A stretch of DNA of 64,000 bases from Gemmata massiliana (GCA_000531095.1 HG799466.1:150970-214969); one strand, 5' to 3'; positions 25,834 through 35,150 are shown, counted from the stretch's first letter. Numbers and translations: made by a program. Notes: generated by a model from the letters alone, not told the origin.

Positions 25834-27909
25834 ATGCTTACCGCGCGCGGCTGGTGGTTCGTCCTGATCGTCGGCTTTCTCCTGGTGTTCGGGGCGTTCG
25901 TCGTGCCCTACCACACCGCGGTGCCGGCCATTCTCTCCGTCACACTGTTCGTGTGGTTCGTGTGGGAGTGGGTCCAGTTTCACTTCAAATCGAACGCGGC
26001 CGTGTCCCGGTTGCGCGTGCGCCGGTGGGTCATGCAGGGCGGACGCGACGCCCCCATGCTGTGGGCCAACGTGCCATTCGAGGTGCGCGTTCGTGTCAGG
26101 CACGACGGCTTCGTCACCATCGACTACGCGGTGGTCGAGGACCGGCTCCCCTCGGGTGCGGACATCATTGAAGGCGAAACCGCGGACCACGCCACAATCG
26201 CTCCCGGCGAACCGGCCGATGTGATTTACACGCTCAAATGCCCCGCGCCGGGCGTACTCCGGTTCGAGGGCGTGAAGGTCCGCGTCGCCGACCTCCACGG
26301 GTTCTTCTACCGCCGCGTGTTCCTGCGCGACGCGGTCGAGTTCCTCGTTCTGCCGCCACTCATGAACGAAGAGGGCCGGCAGCGCGCCGACAAGCGGTTC
26401 AACACGCTCCCGCCCCCTGGGATTCACCGCCTGCGCCGGCCCGGTTCGGGCGACGAACTGTTGGATCTGCGAGACTACCGCCCCGGTGACCCGCCGAAGA
26501 TGATCGCGTGGAAGGCTTCGGCCCGCAAAGACAAGCTCATTACGAAGGAATACGAGAGCGACGTACCCGTGCGGTGCGTGCTGTTCCTCGATACCAGCGA
26601 GGGCGTGCGTCTGGGTCCACCGGGTAACACGCTCCTCACGCGCATGGCCGGGGTCGCGGCCGTGGTCGCACAAGCTTCGACGGCGAACCGCGACCTCGTG
26701 GGTCTAACCACCTTCGACGATCAGACTGTGACCCCGATCGCCCCGGCCCGCACGCAGACGCACACGATCAACGTGATGCGCCGGCTGGCGGAAGTCTCCG
26801 CGCTGCAACCCGGAACGAAGGGCGTGCCGGCCGAGCACCTCACGCGCCGCGCGTACCCGCTCGCGCACGAGTTGTACCCGGAACTGATGGCGAAGCCGAC
26901 AAACTCGATGCCGCTGAGCCGGTTGTGGATTCCGCTCCTCGAAAAGTGGTGGGGCTGGATCGTTCTGTTCCTCCTGGTCGTCCCGCCGTGCCTGCTCGCG
27001 TATCGGCTCGGTGGCATGTTCAGCCCCGGCAGCGCACCGCTCCCGACGTGGCTCCAGAAAATCTACGCGAGCTGGATGAGCGGCACGTTCGAGTTCGCGG
27101 TCCGCTCCACGCGCGGGATGCAGTGGGCCTTACGCATCGCGGTAGCCCTATTCATCTGGGCCAACCTGCTGTTACTCCCGTCGGTCATTGCGGGGTTGTT
27201 CTGGTTCATTCACGGGTTCCGCGGGTGGTTCGGGCCGCGTGCGGGCGAACTCACGCGGCGAAAGCGCTTGTCGGCACTGTTCTCGCTTCAGGACGGTACC
27301 GGGCCGGATGCTATCGAGCGCTACGTTCACGACGACGAGGCCTACGCCGAGCGCGTGGCGCAGTTCCTCCAGTACCACCACCTCCGGTGCCCGATCCCGC
27401 TCTACGACGAACAAGGGCGGTACCGGTTCCGGTGCGCGGAGAAGGCCGAGGTGCTCGGCGGCGCGATAATTCGGGCCGTGGGCCGCGCACGCGACAACGA
27501 GTTGTACGTGATCCTCGCGGATCTCGCCGAACTCGGCCCGGACCTCGAACCGCTCGTGAAAGCGTGCCGCGTGGCCCGCGCGCGACGGCACCACGTCATG
27601 GTGATCGTCCCCTGGCCCGCGGACGTGGCCTCGCCGGACGTGGTTCCCGAAGCGGCCGCTCCGGTGCCGGACAAAAAGAAGAAATTCAAGAAGCGCCACC
27701 CGGACGATATCGATCAAGCGGCCCGGCACAAGCGCATCACGAAGATCGTGCAGGACAGCCTCACGCGCCAGTACCACGAGTCGTTCCGCCAAATGCGGCG
27801 CGCGCTCAGCGGCGTCGGGGCAACGGTAATGCGCGTGAACGACGGCGACCCGGTGCGCCTCGTACTCGACCGACTCGACCGACTCCGCGGGATGAGGAGC
27901 CGCCGATGA
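25834..27909 (+). CDS. DUF58 domain membrane protein (VWA-like)
   Basis: 691 residues, longer than usual (about 300-450). Two N-terminal helices (FVLIVGFLLVFGAFVV), a beta-rich middle, then the DUF58 signature LRDYRPGDPPKMIAWKASAR near residue 210 and FLDTSEGVRLG (partly degenerate MIDAS). At about residues 370-460 there is an inserted pair of further membrane segments, followed by a second soluble half with RRHHVMVIVPWP, as if the VWA fold is split by membrane helices. ATG 25834 has AAGGA upstream. Overlaps the next gene by ATGA. Confidence 0.85.
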   Translation: MLTARGWWFVLIVGFLLVFGAFVVPYHTAVPAILSVTLFVWFVWEWVQFHFKSNAAVSRLRVRRWVMQGGRDAPMLWANVPFEVRVRVRHDGFVTIDYAVVEDRLPSGADIIEGETADHATIAPGEPADVIYTLKCPAPGVLRFEGVKVRVADLHGFFYRRVFLRDAVEFLVLPPLMNEEGRQRADKRFNTLPPPGIHRLRRPGSGDELLDLRDYRPGDPPKMIAWKASARKDKLITKEYESDVPVRCVLFLDTSEGVRLGPPGNTLLTRMAGVAAVVAQASTANRDLVGLTTFDDQTVTPIAPARTQTHTINVMRRLAEVSALQPGTKGVPAEHLTRRAYPLAHELYPELMAKPTNSMPLSRLWIPLLEKWWGWIVLFLLVVPPCLLAYRLGGMFSPGSAPLPTWLQKIYASWMSGTFEFAVRSTRGMQWALRIAVALFIWANLLLLPSVIAGLFWFIHGFRGWFGPRAGELTRRKRLSALFSLQDGTGPDAIERYVHDDEAYAERVAQFLQYHHLRCPIPLYDEQGRYRFRCAEKAEVLGGAIIRAVGRARDNELYVILADLAELGPDLEPLVKACRVARARRHHVMVIVPWPADVASPDVVPEAAAPVPDKKKKFKKRHPDDIDQAARHKRITKIVQDSLTRQYHESFRQMRRALSGVGATVMRVNDGDPVRLVLDRLDRLRGMRSRR

Positions 27910-28844
27910 GTCACCCGACCGAAATTCAGCAAACGGCCGAACCGACCCAGCGGCAGGTGATCGACGTCCTGTTCCGCGACCGGGCCGTGCGCGCGTACAC
28001 GTTCACCACACTCGGCGCGCTGGCCATGATTTTCATGGTCATGTTCATGAACGGGAGCGACCTGGGCGGCGTACTCGTCGTGGTCTTCGGGGCCGCCGCG
28101 CTCGTGCTCCGGTGGACGGCCGCGCCCCCGTTCCTGCTACTGATTATCGCGTACTTCCTGGTGTTCCCGTTCGGCATCCCGGACCTCGGGTCCGAGAACC
28201 CCTACGAGATCCGCGAGACGCACTTCCGCGTCGCCGACGTGGTACTCGTGATGGCGATACTCGTTTACCTCCGCGCGCAGTACCGCGTGTTCGGCTTCGT
28301 TCACCAGATCGTGCCGTTCGAGAACGTGGTGCGGCGCAAGGGCGACGTCCCCACGCGGCGCCCGCCGGGCCACATCCGGTCTGACGAGATCGCGTGGCTC
28401 ATCGGGATCGCGGGCGGGGTCGTGATCGTCGGTCAGATCGTGTGGTGGCTGGTAAACTCACTGGATTTCGTGCCGATGGAGGACTTCCCGTTCCGGTGGA
28501 CCGATAAAAGCTCACTGGTATCCGCGTACCGACGGGCGCCGGTCCCGGGCGAGTTTCGCCCCGGCCAGAACCGGTTCTTCCTAATCGTCGGTGGTATGTT
28601 CTTCGGAACGCTCTTGCTGCGCCTCGCGTTCGGGTACTGGCAGCTCCGGACAATGAACGCCGCCGAAGGTGCGATGATCCTGACCGACACGAGTTGGGCG
28701 GAATCGCACCGCGAGCGGGTCCGCGTGGAGAAGTGGCGCATCTGGGGGCGCCAGAAGGCCGAGGAAGAGGCGAAACGGGCTGAAATTCGGGCAGAACGCG
28801 AAGAACGGGAACACGAAACCCGGCGCTCGAAGCGACGGAACTGA
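27906..28844 (+). CDS. Multi-pass membrane protein of the MoxR/DUF58 locus
   Basis: 312 residues. Helices at about 35-55, 60-85 (VVVFGAAALVLRW, LLLIIAYFLVFPFG), 160-180 (IGIAGGVVIVGQIVWWL) and 220-240; the last ~65 residues are a charged helix rich in Arg/Glu (AEEEAKRAEIRAEREERE) likely in the cytoplasm. No family is recognised. The ATGA overlap with DUF58 and position match the transmembrane component often found downstream, but no transglutaminase core is visible. Confidence 0.75.
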   Translation: MSHPTEIQQTAEPTQRQVIDVLFRDRAVRAYTFTTLGALAMIFMVMFMNGSDLGGVLVVVFGAAALVLRWTAAPPFLLLIIAYFLVFPFGIPDLGSENPYEIRETHFRVADVVLVMAILVYLRAQYRVFGFVHQIVPFENVVRRKGDVPTRRPPGHIRSDEIAWLIGIAGGVVIVGQIVWWLVNSLDFVPMEDFPFRWTDKSSLVSAYRRAPVPGEFRPGQNRFFLIVGGMFFGTLLLRLAFGYWQLRTMNAAEGAMILTDTSWAESHRERVRVEKWRIWGRQKAEEEAKRAEIRAEREEREHETRRSKRRN

Positions 28845-28864
28845 GTACCAAATAAGGGTTCGTC

Positions 28865-29197
28865 ATGAGATTCGCATACTGGAGCCGCGAACTGGCCGGG
28901 TGGGGGCTGATCGCCATCGGGCTGTGGCAGTTCTGGAACACCTACGTGCTGCTCACGAACCGGCGCATCTTCGAGGCGGGACCGGCCGCGTTCATCGCGT
29001 TCGTCGTTTTCCGCGGCGGGTTGCACCTGCTGAAAGTCGCGGTGGCGGCGCAAGCGGCGCGGTCGCTCGCGGACTCGGCGGTGCCGCACACGCGCAAGGC
29101 GAGCCGTATGGCGACGCGCTCGGTCGCCCCCACGTCCGCTAAGTCGGTGATACCGGGGCCGAAGAGTCGCGCGGTAGCAAACGGAGCGGCGGACTAA
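28865..29197 (+). CDS. Small two-helix membrane protein
   Basis: 110 residues with hydrophobic segments at about 13-33 (GLIAIGLWQFWNTYVLL) and 40-58 (AAFIAFVVFRGGLHLL), then a basic Ala/Ser/Pro-rich tail. It follows the previous gene by 20 bases and precedes the HAD gene by 1 base, so it is probably co-transcribed. No family recognised. Confidence 0.7.
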   Translation: MRFAYWSRELAGWGLIAIGLWQFWNTYVLLTNRRIFEAGPAAFIAFVVFRGGLHLLKVAVAAQAARSLADSAVPHTRKASRMATRSVAPTSAKSVIPGPKSRAVANGAAD

Positions 29198-29198
29198 C

Positions 29199-29891
29199 GT
29201 GCCCCGCGTTCCCGTACATACGCGCGCGGTCTTTTTCGACGCGGTCGGCACCCTGCTCTTCCCCGAACCATCTGCACCGACGGTCTACGCCGACGTCGCG
29301 CAGCGCTACGGACTTCAGCTCGCGCCGAGCGACGTGCGGAGCCGGTTCATCACCGCGTACCGCGTCGAAGAGGCTGCAGACGTTGCGACTCAGTGGGTGA
29401 CGAGCGAGGAGCGCGAACACGAGCGCTGGCACCGCATCGTGACGCAAACACTTACCGGCGTTTCCGATCCAGAGGCGTGCTACCGCGACCTTTTCGACCA
29501 CTTCGCGCGCCCCGCCGCGTGGCGCGTGGCACCGGATGCCACAGAAGTGTTCGCGGCACTCCAATCGCGCGGCCTGGTCCTCGGGATGGGGTCCAACTAC
29601 GACGCTCGCCTATGGCTCGTACTAGCCGGCTTCCCCGAACTCGCGGCTCTCGCGGATCGCGTGGTTATTAGCGCCGCGGTAGGTGTACGAAAACCCGGTA
29701 CGGGCTTCTTCCAAACAGTGGCACGGATCGCGAACTGCGAACCGAACGAAGTGCTATTCGTGGGCGACGACTTGAATAACGACTACGTCGGCGCGACCAC
29801 GGCCAGAATGCACGCGATTCTCCTCGATCCGCGCGGGGATCACACACACATTCCGCACCGCATCACGAAGTTGAGCGAGCTGCTTACCTAA
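29199..29891 (+). CDS. HAD superfamily hydrolase
   Basis: 230 residues. Motif I is FFDAVGTLL: the nucleophilic Asp is present, but the +2 position is Val rather than Asp, a form seen in the HDHD3-like branch. Motif II is LGMGSNYD, motif III the Lys in GVRKPGTGFF, motif IV FVGDDLNND. It should act on a small phosphorylated molecule in the cytoplasm. GTG start 29199 lies 1 base past the upstream stop. Substrate unknown. Confidence 0.85.
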   Translation: MPRVPVHTRAVFFDAVGTLLFPEPSAPTVYADVAQRYGLQLAPSDVRSRFITAYRVEEAADVATQWVTSEEREHERWHRIVTQTLTGVSDPEACYRDLFDHFARPAAWRVAPDATEVFAALQSRGLVLGMGSNYDARLWLVLAGFPELAALADRVVISAAVGVRKPGTGFFQTVARIANCEPNEVLFVGDDLNNDYVGATTARMHAILLDPRGDHTHIPHRITKLSELLT

Positions 29892-29937
29892 CTCGCGCCG
29901 CGCATCGGAAACACCGCAGGGCGGGTAGCCCGAATGG

Positions 29938-30648
29938 TTACTTCCGCTTCTTGGGCTTCTTCGCACCACCAGATTTCGGAGATTTGACGGATTTCGGAGC
30001 GGGTCGCAGTTGCTCAAACAACTGCCCCACCTCGACCTCGAACCCGGGTAGCACGTCGCCGCCATCGAGAGTGTCCGTTTCGCTCAGTTCGGTCACGTCA
30101 TCAGGAGATGTGAAAACTCGCACCGTGCGTTTTCGCGGGTCGATGAACCACACCAGCGCCACTTCGGAAAGGAAGTATTCTTTGAGCTTGCGGTCCATCT
30201 CTTCGCGCGTGTTGCCCTCGCTGAGGATCTCGACCGCAAGGTCGGGCGCGAGTTCGGGAACCGGTTCATCGGGCACGCGCCGATCGGGTACACGGTCCCA
30301 GTTGGTGAACGACACGTCCGGGATACGAACCAACTTGTCCATCAGTTTGAACGGCCCGTCTGCGCCGAGCACCATACCCAAGTTTCCCCGCGCTTCTGAG
30401 TAATTGCTCACGAGGGTACTCAAGCACACGGCAACGAACGACTCCTTCACACCCAGGATCTTTTCGACAAGGGTGCCGTCCACCAGTTCGTAGAGCCGGC
30501 GCGTCTTGGTGCGGAGACGCACTACGTCGCGCGCGGTGGCTCTACCGGGCGTGGGTTTCATGCGCACACGATCGGGCGAAATGCTCCCAAGACTGGCAAG
30601 CAGATCGCCCACCGATTCAAAATCGGTGCCCGCGAGTTTCGTACTCAT
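29938..30648 (-). CDS. Uma2 family protein (PD-(D/E)XK nuclease fold)
   Basis: 236 residues from ATG 30648 (GGAGGG upstream); ATG 30702 is too far out. LYELVDGTLVEKILG, VRIPDVSFTNWDR, PDLAVEILSEGNTREEMDRKLKEYF and ALVWFIDPRKRTV match the Uma2 family, whose members are abundant in cyanobacteria and planctomycetes. The Asp, Glu and Lys suggest a nuclease centre but activity is unproven for the family. The tail is Lys/Ser-rich. It is downstream of leuA on the same strand, 37 bases away. Confidence 0.88.
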   Translation of the reverse strand: MSTKLAGTDFESVGDLLASLGSISPDRVRMKPTPGRATARDVVRLRTKTRRLYELVDGTLVEKILGVKESFVAVCLSTLVSNYSEARGNLGMVLGADGPFKLMDKLVRIPDVSFTNWDRVPDRRVPDEPVPELAPDLAVEILSEGNTREEMDRKLKEYFLSEVALVWFIDPRKRTVRVFTSPDDVTELSETDTLDGGDVLPGFEVEVGQLFEQLRPAPKSVKSPKSGGAKKPKKRK

Positions 30649-30685
30649 CGCGCCCTCCATGAGTGCGCGCCACTCGTACCACGAC

Positions 30686-32272
30686 TCAGCTCGCGGGGAC
30701 AACTTCGGTCGGTACGTCGTCGGTGGGCTTGAGCCGATCGCGGAGCAGGCGCGAGGCGACGCGGTTCACCACTTCGAGGTACGCCAGGGCGCTCGCCTCC
30801 ACCACATCGAGGCTGACCGCACGGGCGCGCGACCGCTTACCGGCGTGTTCGATCTCGATGTTGACCTCGCCCAGAGCGTCCATGTCCTGGCTCACCGACC
30901 GCACGCGGTAGTCCACCACCTTCACCTCCGCGCCGGTGATGCGGTTGATCGCCTTGATGAGCGCGTCGATGGGACCGTTCCCGATGGCCGCGTCGCGGCG
31001 CACGGTGCCGTCAAGGTGCTTCAGCGTGACCGCGGCCGAAGTCTGCGACCCGGTGCCCGCGGTGCTGGTGAAGCCGACGAGCGTCCACAAGTTACCGGTG
31101 CCGGCCTGGAGCTGGTTCTCCGCCAGGGCTTCAATGTCCGCGTCGTAGATCTCCTTCTTCTTGTCCGCGAGCTTCTTGAACTCCTCGAACACGCGGTTCA
31201 GTTGTTCATCGGTGAGCCGGTACCCGAGATCGGTGACGCGCTGCTTGAGAGCGTGCCGGCCGCTGTGCTTACCCAGCACCAGTTCCGTTTGCGGGATGCC
31301 CACGTCTTCGGGCTTCATGATCTCGTAGGTGCTGCGCTCCTTCAGCATCCCGTCCTGGTGGATACCGGCTTCGTGGGCGAAGGCGTTCTGGCCGACGATG
31401 GCCTTGTTCCGCTGCACCTGTTGGCCGGTGATGTGCGCCAGTTTCCGGCTCACGGGGTACAGGTGCCGCGTGTTAATCCCGGTCGCGAGTTTGTAGAAGT
31501 CGGAGCGCGTGTGCAGCGCCATCACCACCTCTTCGAGCGAGGTGTTCCCGGCCCGCTCGCCGATGCCGTTGATGGTGCATTCTACCTGACGCGCGCCCTC
31601 GCCCAGTGCCGCCAGGCTGTTAGCGACGGCGAGGCCCAGGTCGTTGTGACAGTGGACCGAGAGGACGCACTTGTCGATCCCGCGCACGTGCTGCTTCAGG
31701 TGCCGGATGATGGCCGCGTAGTGCGTGGGCACCGCGTACCCAACTGTGTCCGGGATGTTGAGCGTGGTCGCGCCGGCCTCGATCGCGCGCTCGACAACTT
31801 CCGCCAGGAAGTCGAGTTCGGTGCGGGCCGCGTCCTCGGGCGAGAATTCCACGTCCGCGCACCGGTCGCGGGCGCGCTTCACGCCCTCGACGGCCCGTTT
31901 CGCGACCTCTTCCGAAGTCATCCGGAGCTTAAACTCCCGGTGAATCGCACTGGTCGCGAGGAACACGTGGATGCGCGGCTTCGAGGCGTCTTTCACCGCG
32001 TCGGCGGCGCGATCGATGTCGGTCGGGTTGCACCGGGCCAGCCCCGCGATGACCGGGCCGTGGATCTGCCGCGCAATGGCCTGCACGCTCTCGAAGTCGC
32101 CCGGCGACGCGATCGGGAACCCGGCCTCGATCACGTCCACGCCGAGGTCCGCAAGCGCGCGGGCCATCTCCAACTTCTCGGGAAGGTTCATGCTGCACCC
32201 GGGGCTCTGTTCCCCGTCGCGCAGCGTGGTGTCGAAGATGATGACGCGGTTCGGATCAGTCGGCACAGGCAT
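30686..32272 (-). CDS. leuA: 2-isopropylmalate synthase
   Basis: 528 residues, the usual long-form length. The TIM-barrel start VIIFDTTLRDGEQSPG, EAGFP, SVHCHNDLGLA and QNAFAHEAGIHQDG are typical; the C-terminal ~120 residues form the leucine-binding regulatory domain. It condenses 2-ketoisovalerate with acetyl-CoA, the first committed step of leucine synthesis. ATG 32272 has GGAG 6 bases upstream; the longer frame begins within the leader. A terminator hairpin and a leucine-rich leader frame lie immediately upstream (32294-32424). Confidence 0.96.
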   Translation of the reverse strand: MPVPTDPNRVIIFDTTLRDGEQSPGCSMNLPEKLEMARALADLGVDVIEAGFPIASPGDFESVQAIARQIHGPVIAGLARCNPTDIDRAADAVKDASKPRIHVFLATSAIHREFKLRMTSEEVAKRAVEGVKRARDRCADVEFSPEDAARTELDFLAEVVERAIEAGATTLNIPDTVGYAVPTHYAAIIRHLKQHVRGIDKCVLSVHCHNDLGLAVANSLAALGEGARQVECTINGIGERAGNTSLEEVVMALHTRSDFYKLATGINTRHLYPVSRKLAHITGQQVQRNKAIVGQNAFAHEAGIHQDGMLKERSTYEIMKPEDVGIPQTELVLGKHSGRHALKQRVTDLGYRLTDEQLNRVFEEFKKLADKKKEIYDADIEALAENQLQAGTGNLWTLVGFTSTAGTGSQTSAAVTLKHLDGTVRRDAAIGNGPIDALIKAINRITGAEVKVVDYRVRSVSQDMDALGEVNIEIEHAGKRSRARAVSLDVVEASALAYLEVVNRVASRLLRDRLKPTDDVPTEVVPAS

Positions 32273-32293
32273 GAGTAGCTCCAGAAACAGAAA

Positions 32294-32320
32294 CGGCCCC
32301 GGAACTGGGTTCCGGGGCCG
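32294..32320 (-). terminator. leuA leader attenuator hairpin
   Basis: Perfect 12-base arms (CGGCCCCGGAAC with its complement), 3-base loop, then TTTCTGTTTCT on the minus strand, about 20 bases before the leuA start. Its 5' arm can instead pair over 8 bases with leader positions 32369-32376. Confidence 0.8.
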
Positions 32321-32340
32321 CTGCAACCTCGTGGATCGAA

Positions 32341-32424
32341 TCACTTCGGATCGAAACGCGAAGAAGACCGGCCCCGCGGCGGTCCAAGAAGTCGAATGTC
32401 GAGGAGCAGCGGCAAAACGGTCAT
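32341..32424 (-). CDS. Putative leucine leader peptide of leuA
   Basis: A 27-codon frame starting MTVLPLLLDIRLLG holds six leucines within residues 4-13 and ends with TGA, 21 bases before the attenuator hairpin. The Leu cluster and the competing pairings fit ribosome-mediated attenuation: low leucyl-tRNA would stall the ribosome and prevent the terminator. A weak purine-rich site (GACGGA) precedes the ATG. Function is inferred from arrangement; I know of no described planctomycete homologue. Confidence 0.65.
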   Translation of the reverse strand: MTVLPLLLDIRLLGPPRGRSSSRFDPK

Positions 32425-32539
32425 CGGGGTTCCGTCTCGTTCGGGTTGATCTACCGGCAGTGTACGGCGCGAAACGCTACGGATCAACAGGAAGCGTTCA
32501 CGTAATCTCTTCACACACGCGAACGCGGGCCGAAGGCGA

Positions 32540-33364
32540 CTATTTAATGTCGTCGAGAGCCTTAGCGACGGCCTCGCGCACCAGTCCTTCTGTATCGAAC
32601 CGAAGGCCGGTGAGGGTCTTCTTCGTCGTCGGCGCAGTGTTCTCGTCGACGAGTAATGGGACCAGTGCGGTGGCCTGAGCTCGCACCACCGGGCCTTCGT
32701 TGATAGTTTTTGCGATCGTCAGCACGCCTTTCAATGCGAGTTTCTTGTTTTTCAACTGCGCAACGTGGCCGAGCGCACACCGCCTCAGCGTCTCTGACGG
32801 ATTGCCTAACATTGCGATAACGGCCTGGTTCACGCGCTGATCGTCGGGCGCTATTGCCGCAAGGGCGCCAACGGCGGCACACACGGAGTCCTGAGCATTA
32901 AAACTCTCGAAACCGCCTTTGCTAGCCACAGGAACGAGGGCCGTCGCGTGAGCCAAAATTAACGGCGCGAGTGGCTCCGCGTGTGCCCCCAGTTTAGCCG
33001 CCGCCCGGAAGTGTTCGTCACGTTTGTCGATCACGATTCCGAGTGCCAATTTGTAAATCGGCTCATCAACCTTCTTGAGGGCGTCCGCCGCGGCCGTGCG
33101 GACCGAGGTATTCGAGTCCAACATCCCTTCGCAGAGAATGCGGCGATGCCCCTTAGCCTTCTCCCCCAACTCACCCAGGGCCTTGTAAGCCGAAGTTCGA
33201 GTGGCAATCGTCTTACTCTTCGTGTCCTCGCGGAGCTTCGCAATGAGCGCTTTAGTTTCGGGAGTCAGATCGTCTTCTGCGCGGACTGGTGCGAGTAAAA
33301 AGGAACCGAGAGTTCCGAGTGCGAGAAGAGCGCGTGTGGTGATACGAGGGGCCGTAACAAGCAT
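32540..33364 (-). CDS. Exported HEAT-repeat protein
   Basis: 274 residues. Signal peptide ALLALGTLGSFLLAPVRAED; then alpha-helical repeats with the pattern YKALGELGEKA, ADALKKVDEP, ALGHVAQLKN and AVAKALDDIK, each about 35-40 residues. HEAT repeats make protein-binding solenoids. Nothing enzymatic is visible. It lies upstream of, and on the same strand as, the leu leader; no co-transcription evidence. Confidence 0.78.
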   Translation of the reverse strand: MLVTAPRITTRALLALGTLGSFLLAPVRAEDDLTPETKALIAKLREDTKSKTIATRTSAYKALGELGEKAKGHRRILCEGMLDSNTSVRTAAADALKKVDEPIYKLALGIVIDKRDEHFRAAAKLGAHAEPLAPLILAHATALVPVASKGGFESFNAQDSVCAAVGALAAIAPDDQRVNQAVIAMLGNPSETLRRCALGHVAQLKNKKLALKGVLTIAKTINEGPVVRAQATALVPLLVDENTAPTTKKTLTGLRFDTEGLVREAVAKALDDIK

Positions 33365-33539
33365 GGGCGGCTCAATTAGAACAGGTGGCGGGATAAAACA
33401 GACGTATAGTACCGCTTAATATTCTCCCGTCAACCCCTCTACCGCGCCCACTCAATTTGGCACACGTCTCGCGCCCACTCCAACCCCACAATTGAGACCA
33501 AACAAGTACCGGATCGAAGGTGACGCGCCCGAGAAGCGA

Positions 33540-34262
33540 TTACGGTTTATCTTTCAACCGGTCCAGTGCCTCTTTAGCCATCTTGGTGGGTTGCGCGTCG
33601 GGGTGCCCGGCCGCAAGTTCCTTCAGGGTCGCCACCGCGTCCGGCGTTCCGAAGAATTCCAGGAGCGAAATCGCGCGAACGGCTCGCGTCCACTTCCGCT
33701 TGGGGCACCCGACAAACTCCCCGACGTTGAGCCGGTCCACCTTGTGCTCGGCCCACCACGACCCTTCGGCCTGGAAGTTGTACCCTTCTCCCTTTCCGAG
33801 TGGCCGCAGGGTAACGGCTTTATTCATCAGGTACTTGTCCAGGTACTCCAAGCTCCGCCCGCTCAGTACCGTGACCAGCCGTTGCCGAGCCGGGGCTTCT
33901 GTGACTTGTTCCATCAGGTCTACCAATTCGATCGCCAGGCGCGGGTCTTGGTATTCCAACTCGTAAAAGGCGCCCTTCCACACCGCCTCCTTGTCGCTCC
34001 CCAAGTCGGTCAGGAGTTGCTGAACTCGTTCCTTCGTCAGTTTCAAGGGCTTCAGGTGCTCGCGCAGGTAAGGAACGGCGTCCTTCGGGCGCCCCGCGAG
34101 CGCCAGAAGTGCTTTCGATGCGTCCGGCTCGCCTTTCTCCAAATCGGCCCACTGAGCGTCGAGCAGTTTACGCACCGCCGCCGGATCGTTCGGAACGGGA
34201 GCGGCGGTCGTAAACGGTGTAGTTGGGGCAACGAACCAGAGAGCTAATAGAGCGTAGTGCAT
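33540..34262 (-). CDS. Exported helical-repeat protein of a planctomycete family
   Basis: 240 residues from ATG 34262, chosen for GGAGG 6 bases upstream. A signal sequence (ALLALWFVAPTTPFTTAAP) is followed by helical segments (AAVRKLLDAQWADLEKGEPDA, AVPYLREHLKPLKL, LEFFGTPDAVATLKELAAGHPDA). The pattern GTPDAVATLKELA is seen in the C-terminal regions of Gemmata WD40-type proteins. Role unknown; not in an operon with the HEAT gene (175 bases apart). Confidence 0.7.
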   Translation of the reverse strand: MHYALLALWFVAPTTPFTTAAPVPNDPAAVRKLLDAQWADLEKGEPDASKALLALAGRPKDAVPYLREHLKPLKLTKERVQQLLTDLGSDKEAVWKGAFYELEYQDPRLAIELVDLMEQVTEAPARQRLVTVLSGRSLEYLDKYLMNKAVTLRPLGKGEGYNFQAEGSWWAEHKVDRLNVGEFVGCPKRKWTRAVRAISLLEFFGTPDAVATLKELAAGHPDAQPTKMAKEALDRLKDKP

Positions 34263-34379
34263 CGCGGTCCTCCGGAGTTGTGGGAGCATCCTACCAGAGA
34301 CGCTTTCGCGGTCACAGTATTTCGGAACCGTACCGAATTGGATCCGAGAACACTTGGCTAAACTGAGGGCAACGTGCGA

Positions 34380-35150
34380 CTACCCCGGCGCATAGGTGCC
34401 CGGGGATGTTCGCGTAACCGCTCGGAACTGCTTGTAAAAGCGGCTCAGATCCCCGAATCCGACGTCGAACCCGACCTGTGCGATTTTGTCCCCAGCGAGC
34501 AACTTCATAATCGCGTGCAGCACCCGTAAGCGGTGCCGATACACGCGGGGCGGGACACCGTAATCGCGCTTGAACGCCCGACTGAACTGCGCGGGGCAAA
34601 CGTGAAGTGTTTGGGCCAATTCGGACAGTGGCACGGCCGAGTCGAAGTGTCGATCGATCACGTTTTTGCACGCGGAGCCAAGCGCGGTTGGGGTTTGCGA
34701 TCGGCTGATCTGAATCGACTTCCCCGCACCCGCGACCAGCGCCGCAATCACTTCGGGCGTTTCTGGACATGGGTCTGTTGGTGCTTCAAACAGAATTGGT
34801 TCGTTCCCGACGCCTTCGGGAAACGGGCCGCTGCAAAAGACACCCGTCGAAACGCAGTGGAACTCCTGAAATTGAAGTTCCACCAGTGAATAGGGCGGGA
34901 GGAACCAACAGAACCGATCGAACGGCACCCACGCCACTCCGTCCGCACGCTGGCACCCGATCGCCCCGGCGTCCCGTTCGATCCGCGCGAAGAACCAGTA
35001 CGGCCCCGTCCCCATCACCGCCCGGTGTGCAACCGGCACCGTGATCTCTTCCGACATTCCGACCAACCCACCGCGAACAAATCGAACCTTACGACGGATG
35101 TGAACCGTGTCACGGTCCGAATCAAATGCGGGCAGGTTTGGAATGTTCAT
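34380..35150 (-). CDS. AraC-family transcriptional regulator
   Basis: 256 residues from ATG 35150. The C-terminal ~100 residues are a double helix-turn-helix: LSELAQTLHVCPAQFSRAFKRDYGVPPRVYRHRLR and IAQVGFDVGFGDLSRFYKQFRAVTRTSPGTY. The N-terminal ~150 residues form a cupin-like sensor. Start codon has no ribosome site and may be leaderless. It is divergent from the His-rich protein and metal-efflux genes at 35313-40609, so it may control them. Confidence 0.85.
   Translation of the reverse strand: MNIPNLPAFDSDRDTVHIRRKVRFVRGGLVGMSEEITVPVAHRAVMGTGPYWFFARIERDAGAIGCQRADGVAWVPFDRFCWFLPPYSLVELQFQEFHCVSTGVFCSGPFPEGVGNEPILFEAPTDPCPETPEVIAALVAGAGKSIQISRSQTPTALGSACKNVIDRHFDSAVPLSELAQTLHVCPAQFSRAFKRDYGVPPRVYRHRLRVLHAIMKLLAGDKIAQVGFDVGFGDLSRFYKQFRAVTRTSPGTYAPG

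Noticed and set aside
29199-29891. Epoxide hydrolase or dehalogenase assignment for the HAD protein
   Set aside because: The motifs do not separate these; only the HAD superfamily can be supported.
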